DNA of 6,337 nucleotides from Desulfobacterales bacterium C00003060 (GTDB lineage Bacteria > Desulfobacterota > Desulfobacteria > Desulfobacterales > C00003060), in the NCBI GenBank assembly GCA_001751085.1, contig MAXP01000302.1:1-6337 (forward strand), given 5' to 3'. Below are positions 1 through 4,853 of the stretch, piece by piece; position 1 is the first letter of the stretch, and each line of letters begins with the position of its first letter. The notes beneath the pieces were generated by a model. It ran no database searches. It was not told the DNA's origin and saw only the letters and a program-made list of their open reading frames with translations. The position numbers were made by a program, and so were the translations under genes.

Positions 1-764
1 TCGAAAGCGTGTTGATTCCGGAACCAGGTCACTGGACACTCTGCATATCGAGTCAGGCAGGCTGTGCAATGGGATGCAAGTTCTGTTTTACCGGTCGCGG
101 CGGATTAGTGCGAAACCTTGAACCTTCGGAAATCATCAACCAGGTGTGTGCCGTAAGAGACGATCTTCAAGAGCCAAGCTCTCTAACCAACATCGTTTTC
201 ATGGGGATGGGTGAACCGCTTGCCAACTACGACGCAGTTGTTCAGGGCATCCGCACGATTACAGGCAACAATGGCCTCCAGTTTTCCACGCGCCGTGTTA
301 CCCTTTCTACAGCCGGGTTGGTCCCGAGAATGGATGATCTTGGAAGGGACGTTAAGGTGAACCTGGCCGTTTCACTGAATGCTGCAGATAACGATACTCG
401 AAACAGGTTGATGCCTATCAACCGGGTTTATCCGGTTGAGATGCTCCTGTCTGCATGCCGCGCGTTTCCTCTCCCCTCCCGTCGGATGATCACATTTGAA
501 TATGTCCTGATTGCCGGGGTGAACGATGCTCCAGGGGATGCAGAGCGTTTGGCAAAGCTGTTGAGGCCTTTGCGGGCCAAGATCAATTTAATACCCTTCA
601 ATGCCTTTGAAGGGACAGAATTTGAGCGTCCTGAGGAAACTGCCATCCTGGCTTTTCAAAAGGTTCTATTGGATCGTCACTATACAGCCATTATTCGTCA
701 CAGCAAGGGGGGTGACATCTGTGCGGCCTGTGGGCAACTCCTGCCCTCGACGTGTAAGGGCTAA
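1..764 (+). CDS. rlmN: 23S rRNA/tRNA (adenine-C2)-methyltransferase RlmN, 5'-truncated by window edge
   Basis: RlmN is a cytoplasmic radical-SAM enzyme that methylates C2 of A2503 in 23S rRNA and, in many bacteria, A37 of some tRNAs. The frame is open from the window edge (first full codon at base 3, reading ESVLIP) to TAA at 762-764. It gives about 253 residues, against roughly 340-380 for the family, so the N-terminal accessory domain and the true start lie outside. Numbered from the first full codon, the [4Fe-4S] motif CAMGCKFC has its cysteines at 21, 25 and 28. The preceding Cys14 (LCISSQAGC) matches E. coli C118. [11 protein letters not shown] is the SAM-binding GEP motif, followed by STAGLVPRM and [14 protein letters not shown]. 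Near the end, DICAACGQL carries the methyl-carrying cysteine (E. coli C355; codon 729-731). All catalytic residues visible here are intact. No clear terminator hairpin follows. The identification is firm. Confidence 0.97.
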   Translation, partial: ESVLIPEPGHWTLCISSQAGCAMGCKFCFTGRGGLVRNLEPSEIINQVCAVRDDLQEPSSLTNIVFMGMGEPLANYDAVVQGIRTITGNNGLQFSTRRVTLSTAGLVPRMDDLGRDVKVNLAVSLNAADNDTRNRLMPINRVYPVEMLLSACRAFPLPSRRMITFEYVLIAGVNDAPGDAERLAKLLRPLRAKINLIPFNAFEGTEFERPEETAILAFQKVLLDRHYTAIIRHSKGGDICAACGQLLPSTCKG

Positions 765-850
765 CCTTTCCTTCTGCGTTTAGATTTTTACGTTGCCATG
801 AGGCATGTTTGCGTTGGCCTTTTATTGCTGAGTCGGTTGTGTTATAAATA

Positions 851-878
851 ATTTCGGAATGTGGATTTCGGAATGTGG
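851..878 (+). repeat. Perfect tandem duplication of a 14-bp word (2 copies)
   Basis: ATTTCGGAATGTGG occurs at 851-864 and again, with no gap, at 865-878. It is followed by the partial, diverged word AATGCGGATT (879-888). Related units in the opposite orientation (AATTCCGCAATCCGCAAT) lie at 1016-1033. Reiterated GGAAT-type words of this kind are a common style of intergenic filler in sulfate-reducer genomes; that comparison is from memory. No coding function is seen. Confidence 0.8.
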
Positions 879-974
879 AATGCGGATTCAATAGTGAAAC
901 GAATAGGGAGCATCCTGTGTATGCCAGTTATAGCTTTTCAGAAAAATACTTGGTGATTTGCGGGATGAATGGTC

Positions 975-1003
975 CTGATAACCATGTGAACTTACGCTAA
1001 AAT
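975..1003 (+). promoter_or_regulatory. Candidate sigma70-type promoter for queF
   Basis: A -35-like CTGATA (975-980, 4/6 matches) and a -10-like TAAAAT (998-1003, 5/6) are separated by 17 bp. Transcription would start near 1010, leaving a leader of about 77 nt before queF. A small inverted repeat, ATGGT (969-973) and ACCAT (981-985), overlaps the -35 box and could be an operator, though it is short enough to be chance. This is pattern matching only. Confidence 0.3.
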
Positions 1004-1086
1004 GATGTGCAGCTTAATTCCGCAATCCGCAATACTATAGATGGCAGAGGATTTGTCTGGAAGATACACGGTAGAAAGGAGTCGGT

Positions 1087-1500
1087 ATGGAGATGTCCGG
1101 CGGGCAAAAGGGACAGCTCAACAACATTGAAAAGCCTGACAGCGTAGACCCTGGGGTGCTCCAGGTACTTGACTATGCCTACAAGATGCACAGGGATATT
1201 GAGATCAAGATTGAGCAGCCTGAGTTTACATCTCTTTGTCCCATATCAGGTCTTCCGGATTTTGGGTGTGTCCTGATTCGTTACAAACCAAACGACAAGA
1301 TCGTTGAATTGAAATCCCTGAAATATTACCTGGTGCAGTATCGCAGTATCGGCGTCTTTTATGAGCATGTGGTAAATCAGATCCTGGACGATCTGGTTTC
1401 GTTGGTTCGCCCCATGTTTATGGAGGTGACCGGAACCTTTACACCACGGGGCGGAATAAGCACTACCGTGCGGGTGGAATACACAGACAAAGGAAAGTGA
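1087..1500 (+). CDS. queF: NADPH-dependent 7-cyano-7-deazaguanine reductase QueF (type I)
   Basis: QueF reduces the nitrile of preQ0 to the aminomethyl group of preQ1 with two NADPH, a cytoplasmic step of queuosine biosynthesis for tRNA wobble position 34. The protein has 137 residues, the short unimodular type (B. subtilis 165; E. coli-type bimodular about 280). Cys51 in FTSLCPISGLPDFG is the nucleophile that forms the thioimide with preQ0, and Asp58 is the partner acid. ELKSLKYY (74-81) is the QueF NADPH-binding motif. GVFYEH contains Glu93, the substrate-binding glutamate, and TFTPRGGIS is the conserved C-terminal strand. Where B. subtilis has His-Glu, this protein has Tyr92-Glu93, a variant I recall from other type I sequences. 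The start is supported by AAGGAG 5 nt upstream; Met3 is a possible alternative. No other queuosine gene is nearby, so it appears to be a single-gene unit. Its stop is followed almost at once by an inserted palindromic element. Confidence 0.96.
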   Translation: MEMSGGQKGQLNNIEKPDSVDPGVLQVLDYAYKMHRDIEIKIEQPEFTSLCPISGLPDFGCVLIRYKPNDKIVELKSLKYYLVQYRSIGVFYEHVVNQILDDLVSLVRPMFMEVTGTFTPRGGISTTVRVEYTDKGK

Positions 1501-1503
1501 TAA

Positions 1504-1511
1504 GTTTTTTA
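1504..1511 (+). repeat. Left copy of 8-bp target-site duplication GTTTTTTA
   Basis: This directly abuts the left end of the 201-bp element and is identical to 1713-1720. Removing the element plus one copy would restore a short AT-rich spacer after queF. Confidence 0.75.
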
Positions 1512-1712
1512 GGCATCCTTCACGACAAGTCAAAAGTAGTTTACACTTTGTTGGTCTTGAATTTTGGCAGTGAAATTTGAAATGTGAAATTAGGAAAGAC
1601 ACAAACATGTAGATGCGTTACCTAATTTCAAATTTCCAGTTTCGACATCGCCATTCAATTCGATAATACGCGCTTTTTCGAAAAAAGTGTAAACTGGTCA
1701 ATGAAGGATGCC
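1512..1712. mobile_element. 201-bp MITE-like palindromic element with TIRs and 8-bp target duplication
   Basis: The element begins with GGCATCCTTCA (1512-1522) and ends with its exact reverse complement (1702-1712). A second perfect inverted block follows inward: AGTTTACACTTT (1538-1549) against AAAGTGTAAACT (1684-1695). Between the two blocks the left arm has 15 nt and the right arm 6 nt. Immediately outside both ends is the same 8-bp word GTTTTTTA (1504-1511 and 1713-1720) in direct orientation, as expected of a target-site duplication. A further inner inverted pair lies at 1572-1594 and 1621-1636. There is no transposase frame, so the element would be non-autonomous and mobilised in trans. 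GG-starting ends with 8-bp duplications at AT-rich targets fit the ISL3 family, but that assignment is tentative. It sits 3 bases after the queF stop codon and does not interrupt a gene. Confidence 0.8.
1572..1636. repeat. Inner inverted repeat at the core of the MITE-like element
   Basis: The left arm, 1572-1594, reads GAAATTTGAAA, then TGTGAAA, then TTAGG. The right arm, CCTAATTTCAAATTTC (1621-1636), is the reverse complement of the left arm with the 7-nt TGTGAAA removed. The two arms flank a loop of about 26 nt that contains the palindrome ACATGT (1605-1610). Single-stranded DNA or RNA from this region could fold into a long, AT-rich cruciform or hairpin. Confidence 0.65.
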
Positions 1713-1724
1713 GTTTTTTATAAA
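1695..1724 (+). promoter_or_regulatory. Candidate promoter for the lipoprotein gene, straddling the element's right edge
   Basis: A -10-like TATAAA (1719-1724, 5/6) starts on the last two bases of the target duplication. A -35-like TGGTCA (1695-1700, 4/6) lies 18 bp upstream, inside the right terminal repeat. Transcription would start near 1731, about 23 nt before the ATG. If used, the promoter is a hybrid of element and flanking DNA. The boxes are imperfect, so confidence is low. Confidence 0.25.
1713..1720 (+). repeat. Right copy of 8-bp target-site duplication GTTTTTTA
   Basis: This directly abuts the right end of the 201-bp element and is identical to 1504-1511. The lack of any mismatch suggests that the insertion is not very old. 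Confidence 0.75.
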
Positions 1725-1753
1725 TTGAGAAGATCGGAGAGTGAACTAAAATC

Positions 1754-2668
1754 ATGAGAATTATACGCAAAAAGGGTATAGTTATTCTTACCATCTGTTT
1801 CATGGCCATCTGTTTGGCAATGGGTTGCACCACTACCAAGAATATGACGGAAAACATCGTTCCCGGCGGGAAGGCTCTAAAGAAAAAAATAGCATTCCTG
1901 CCCACCGCGAGCAAAATGGGCAGCGGAGGCAAGGATCTACAGAAGTCTGCCAGGACCCACTTAGAGACGTATTTGAAGGACTTCTGTGATGACATCATCA
2001 TCGTAGATTCTCTAAAAACCCGAGATCTACTTGAGAAGATACCCAGGCTTCCTTCCGGACAACTCGACAACCTGGCCCTTGTCAAACTTGGCAGAGTCCT
2101 TGGTCTCAACGCAGTACTGGAGGAGAGCATTTCCGAGATTGAATGTCTGGAGGACAAGCGTGGCATCTGGGGCTTTAGAAACCCCTGTTTGTTAGGGAAG
2201 CTTGGTGTACGAGTGAGTGCTTTGGACATTGCAACCGGAGCGATCCTTTTCGATGAGGTCGTCCGGGACGAGGTAACGGTCTCAGAGCATGACTGGCAGA
2301 GAATAAAGGAAAGAAGTGGATACGACAGAGAGATTGCAGAACAGCTTTTGACCAAAACCATGGACAGGATATGTCAAAGGGTCTGTGATTTGTTAGGCGA
2401 TAGCCCATGGACAGGATATATCAGCTCTGTTTCAGAGAATACGTTTACCCTGACAGCGGGCGAGGACGTAGGGCTTGCCACAGGAGATGTATTGGAGGTG
2501 TTCGGAGCGAATGAGCCGATTGAAGGTCATGCTGGTCAATTCTACCTGGTTGCCAAGCCCAAGATCGGCGAACTCAGGGTTACAGGGGTTCTCAAGAACC
2601 ACGCCGAGGCGATTGGAATCCTTGGAAGCGACCTTCAAAACAGCAGTTGCGTCAGGTTGAAACGGTAG
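1754..2668 (+). CDS. Outer-membrane lipoprotein with TolB/CsgG-like and FlgT C-terminal-like regions
   Basis: This is a 304-residue secreted lipoprotein of unknown function. The N-terminus has basic residues (RIIRKK), a hydrophobic stretch (8-23) and a lipobox-like LAMGC with the lipidated Cys at 25. Thr at the next position does not give an inner-membrane retention signal, so the protein is probably sorted to the outer membrane. Residues about 44-125 (KKKIAFLPTAS, then IIIVDSLKTRDLLEKIP, then LGRVLGLNAVLEESISEIE) show the strand-helix rhythm of TolB-N, CsgG and LpoB-like periplasmic domains. Residues 221 to about 290 (GYISSVSENTFTLTAGEDVGL, GDVLEVF, KIGELRVTGVLKNHAEAIG) resemble the C-terminal domain of flagellar assembly protein FlgT. 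No flagellar genes are adjacent, so a flagellar role is not implied. The likely SD is GGAG at 1736-1739, a rather long 14 nt from the ATG. The stop lies inside an inverted repeat shared with the convergent gene. Confidence 0.8.
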   Translation: MRIIRKKGIVILTICFMAICLAMGCTTTKNMTENIVPGGKALKKKIAFLPTASKMGSGGKDLQKSARTHLETYLKDFCDDIIIVDSLKTRDLLEKIPRLPSGQLDNLALVKLGRVLGLNAVLEESISEIECLEDKRGIWGFRNPCLLGKLGVRVSALDIATGAILFDEVVRDEVTVSEHDWQRIKERSGYDREIAEQLLTKTMDRICQRVCDLLGDSPWTGYISSVSENTFTLTAGEDVGLATGDVLEVFGANEPIEGHAGQFYLVAKPKIGELRVTGVLKNHAEAIGILGSDLQNSSCVRLKR

Positions 2669-2697
2669 GATCAAGATAGCATGATCCTGGTCCTACC
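2664..2697. terminator. Inverted repeat spanning both convergent stop codons; possible bidirectional terminator
   Basis: GGTAGGA (2664-2670) pairs with TCCTACC (2691-2697). ATCA (2670-2673) can pair with TGAT (2682-2685) inside, leaving a few unpaired bases on the right arm. The TAG stop of the lipoprotein gene (2666-2668) is in the left arm. The TAG stop of the minus-strand nucleotidyltransferase gene (complement of 2693-2695) is in the right arm. Only 24 bp separate the two genes. U-tracts are weak on both sides (CTTTT on plus, TTT on minus), so termination strength is uncertain. Confidence 0.45.
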
Positions 2698-3598
2698 ACA
2701 GCTTTTCCGGATAAACTCCTGCCTGGACCAACTCATCCAGATGGCTGCTCACATCAGCCTTGTCATCCTGATACGTTACGCCTATCCAGCGGTCACTGCT
2801 TGTCAGGACGGTTACGACAGTCTGTTTCGTGCTGATGAGATGGTCAATTGCACTCGGCAACAGGAATTCGGCCTTGGGATCATCTATTTCTTCTTCCAGA
2901 AATCCCCGAAACATGCCGTGAAGATGGGAAAACAGGGAGGGGGTGAAGCCCCAAAAATTGAGAGACACCGCTTCGTCGGCGGTCAAGGGATAGGGCACCC
3001 CATGTTCGTCCTGATACTGTATTCCTTCAGGCGTCTTTTCGATGTTTGTGCGTTCAGTGACCGAAACAAGGTGACCATCAGGGCCGATCCGGCAGATTCC
3101 TCGTGATACCGAGCCGTGATAGGACAAGGTGTTTGGCAGCGAGAATCCTACCATGGCGTAATTCGGTATGTTCGTGATCGTATCCGCGTTACTCAAGAAT
3201 CGTACCATTTCCCGATATGCTGTCCGGCCATAGAAGTCATCAGCATTGATTACGCAGAAAGGTTCGTCCACGACCGATTCGCATACGAGAACAGCGTGAC
3301 CAGTTCCCCACGGTTTTTCCCGATTGGCAGGAATGCTGTAGCCTGGAGGCAGGGCGTCCAATTCCTGATACGCATATTCGCAGGGCACGTCTTTTTCATA
3401 CCGTCCACCGATAAATTCCTTCAACACCGCTTCGATCTCTTTTCGGATCACAAAGACTACTTTGCCAAAACCAGCCTGCAACGCGTCGTAAACAGAATAA
3501 TCCAGAATGATTTGTTGATGCGGTCCAACCGGATCAATCTGTTTCAGACCGCCGTATCGACTTCCAATCCCTGCTGCCATGATTACCAATGTCGGCAT
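2693..3598 (-). CDS. Sugar-phosphate nucleotidyltransferase family protein
   Basis: The predicted activity is transfer of a nucleotidyl group from an NTP to a sugar-1-phosphate or similar phosphorylated acceptor, giving an NDP-activated product in the cytoplasm. The 301-residue protein opens with the pyrophosphorylase signature MAAGIGSRYGGLKQ (7-20; GxGxRxGG with Lys19). It continues with PWGTG (96-100), which contacts the base or acceptor, and INADDFYG (117-124), whose acidic residues bind the metal. This is the single GT-A fold of the NTP_transferase family, without an evident left-handed beta-helix or acetyltransferase domain. The substrate cannot be read from sequence; related proteins are often annotated only as nucleotidyltransferase. 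The start is fixed by AAGGAG (complement of 3608-3613), 9 nt upstream, and by an in-frame TAA two codons before the ATG. It is the second gene of an operon and overlaps the 3' end of the dihydrouridine synthase gene by 65 nt. Confidence 0.87.
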   Translation of the reverse strand: MPTLVIMAAGIGSRYGGLKQIDPVGPHQQIILDYSVYDALQAGFGKVVFVIRKEIEAVLKEFIGGRYEKDVPCEYAYQELDALPPGYSIPANREKPWGTGHAVLVCESVVDEPFCVINADDFYGRTAYREMVRFLSNADTITNIPNYAMVGFSLPNTLSYHGSVSRGICRIGPDGHLVSVTERTNIEKTPEGIQYQDEHGVPYPLTADEAVSLNFWGFTPSLFSHLHGMFRGFLEEEIDDPKAEFLLPSAIDHLISTKQTVVTVLTSSDRWIGVTYQDDKADVSSHLDELVQAGVYPEKLW

Positions 3599-4562
3599 TT
3601 CTTATCTCTCCTTGAAAATAGGCCCGCACTGCATCCATCATATCGTGTCCGGTCTTCAAACGGACGATGGCTGCCCTGAAACGACTGCTGTGTGGAAGAC
3701 CCTTGGTAAACCAGCAGAGACGGCTTCGCATGATGCGTACAGCCCGATCTTCTCCAAAATGGTTGACTGAATAGTCGATGTATCGAAGTGTCGCGTTAAG
3801 ACGCTCGGAAGGCCCTGGTCGTCTATAAGGTCTCGATTGAATGAGATCAAGTGCCTGGGCAAAGATCCAGGGGTTTCCTATGGATGCCCTGCCTATCATC
3901 ACACCGTCACACCCGGTTTCCTGTTGCATTTTGAGCACATCTTCCGGCTGCTGAATGTCGCCATTGCCGATAACGGGTATTGCTACTGATTCTTTGAGCC
4001 GGGCGATAAGAGACCAGTCTGCCTTGCCGCTAAACCCTTGAACGGCGGTCCTGGGATGGATGGCTACCGCATCAACGCCGCAGTATTCGGCAATACGCGC
4101 TGCTTTTACGGCTTGCTGTCCTGAAGGCTCCCAACCGGTCCTCATTTTGACAGTCAAGGGAAGGTCGACCGCACTGCGGATTGCTTTCAGAACCGCCTCC
4201 AGCCTGTCCGGCTCACGCATCAGGGCTGCACCAGACCCCTGTCTGATTATCTTGCGGACCGAACACCCCAGGTTAATATCAAGAAGATCGGCACCCACGC
4301 TTTCCACTATCTGAGCTGCCTCTTTCATGACGTCCGGATCTGCCCCGAATATCTGGGCCGATAGGGGCCGCTCACACGGATGGCTGATCAGGAACTCTGA
4401 GGTTTTCTTTGATCCATGTACAAGACCGTTTGCGCTCACCATCTCAGTAACGACTAAGGCACACCCGGCTTCTTTGGCCAAACGTCGAAAAGGCAGTTGG
4501 GTGATCCCGGCCATAGGTGCAAGAATAAGTGGATTGTTTAAGGCCAAATCGCCGATTTTCAT
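3534..4562 (-). CDS. dusB: tRNA-dihydrouridine synthase, DusB type
   Basis: This is an FMN- and NADPH-dependent enzyme that reduces specific uridines in tRNA to dihydrouridine in the cytoplasm. It has 342 residues from the preferred ATG. A GTG at 4568 is two codons earlier, but AAGGG (complement of 4572-4576) lies 9 nt from the ATG and only 3 nt from the GTG. Visible motifs are LAPMAGIT (14-21, flavin-binding start of the TIM barrel), DINLGCSVRKI with catalytic Cys100, LTVKMRTGW with Lys139, AIHPRT with His169, GNGDI (199-203) and IGRASIGNPWIF (FMN-phosphate region), then the helical domain. The residue after the catalytic Cys is Ser where most DusB proteins have Pro. The last 22 or so residues extend past the usual DusB end and are encoded in the overlap with the downstream gene. 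Assignment to Dus is firm; DusB against other Dus subgroups is likely but less certain. Confidence 0.93.
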   Translation of the reverse strand: MKIGDLALNNPLILAPMAGITQLPFRRLAKEAGCALVVTEMVSANGLVHGSKKTSEFLISHPCERPLSAQIFGADPDVMKEAAQIVESVGADLLDINLGCSVRKIIRQGSGAALMREPDRLEAVLKAIRSAVDLPLTVKMRTGWEPSGQQAVKAARIAEYCGVDAVAIHPRTAVQGFSGKADWSLIARLKESVAIPVIGNGDIQQPEDVLKMQQETGCDGVMIGRASIGNPWIFAQALDLIQSRPYRRPGPSERLNATLRYIDYSVNHFGEDRAVRIMRSRLCWFTKGLPHSSRFRAAIVRLKTGHDMMDAVRAYFQGEIRNADIGNHGSRDWKSIRRSETD

Positions 4563-4853
4563 GAACACTAAGCCCTTGTTGTTCCCAAAGCCATCATCAT
4601 CTGGTAAGGATATTTCAGATTTTCCTGTTCGTCAACTTGCAAGACCCTTTTTGTGGTCAGTGCAGGTTGTGCCGAGCGGGTTCTACGTACGATCATTTAC
4701 ATTTTGCGGAAAACAAGATATTGGAGTCTGCAGTTTGCTTACAAGAGAAAGGATGTAACTCTTCTCAAAAAGTGGATGGTCACAAAATATGATTTACCCA
4801 TACTTATTGAGAAGATACGAAAGGATGATGGAAAGACGTCAGTGGAAAAGAAA
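4563..4853. other. Divergent intergenic region between dusB and hdrA
   Basis: About 290 bases separate the two divergent start codons. The left part holds the minus-strand promoter candidate. For hdrA the best plus-strand candidate is TTTACA (4696-4701, 5/6) with GATATT (4717-4722, 4/6), but the 15-bp spacer is short. The hdrA frame is open back to 4653 and beyond, with possible starts at ATG 4776, GTG 4842 and ATG 4854, so part of this stretch could be coding. A 9-codon frame with two adjacent ATGs (4825, 4828) ends in a TGA that overlaps ATG 4854. No RNA gene or known riboswitch was recognised. Confidence 0.4.
4607..4635 (-). promoter_or_regulatory. Candidate sigma70 promoter of the dusB-nucleotidyltransferase operon
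   Basis: On the minus strand, TTGACG (complement of 4630-4635, 5/6) and TATCCT (complement of 4607-4612, 4/6) are spaced by exactly 17 bp. Transcription would start near 4600, giving a leader of about 38 nt to the ATG at 4562. This is the best-matching promoter in the window, but it is still only a sequence match. Confidence 0.45.

Larger units (their letters stand above)
765..1086. other. Intergenic stretch rlmN-queF with short repeats
   Basis: These 322 bases hold no convincing gene. They contain a perfect 14-bp tandem duplication (851-878), related words in inverted orientation at 1016-1033, and a candidate queF promoter (975-1003). The queF ribosome-binding site closes the stretch: AAGGAG at 1076-1081, 5 nt before the ATG. 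I looked for a preQ1 riboswitch, which would be a natural regulator of queF, and saw no match to the compact preQ1-I pseudoknot pattern. Confidence 0.6.

Noticed and set aside
851..1033. A CRISPR array
   Set aside because: The words are 8-14 bp, partly directly adjacent and partly inverted, with no regular spacers.
765..1086. A preQ1 riboswitch controlling queF
   Set aside because: I could not find the short hairpin plus A-rich pseudoknot tail of preQ1-I, nor a convincing preQ1-II fold. A covariance-model scan could still find a diverged version.
1618..2361. A 247-codon open frame on the minus strand
   Set aside because: It is antisense to the lipoprotein gene and the MITE, with a Ser/Arg/Leu-rich, low-complexity translation and no recognisable motif. 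The plus-strand lipoprotein has a signal peptide and domains.
3116..3679. A 187-codon open frame on the plus strand
   Set aside because: It is antisense to the nucleotidyltransferase and dusB genes, whose motifs are unambiguous. Its own translation shows no family signature.
4643..4658. Small inverted repeat GACC...GGTC in the dusB-hdrA spacer
   Set aside because: A 4-bp stem with an 8-nt loop is expected by chance and lines up with no promoter element.
4753..4758. ATG-TAA minimal ORF after AGAAAGG, upstream of hdrA
   Set aside because: A start-stop pair can act in regulation, but it lies about 85 nt or more from the likely hdrA starts and nothing else supports it.
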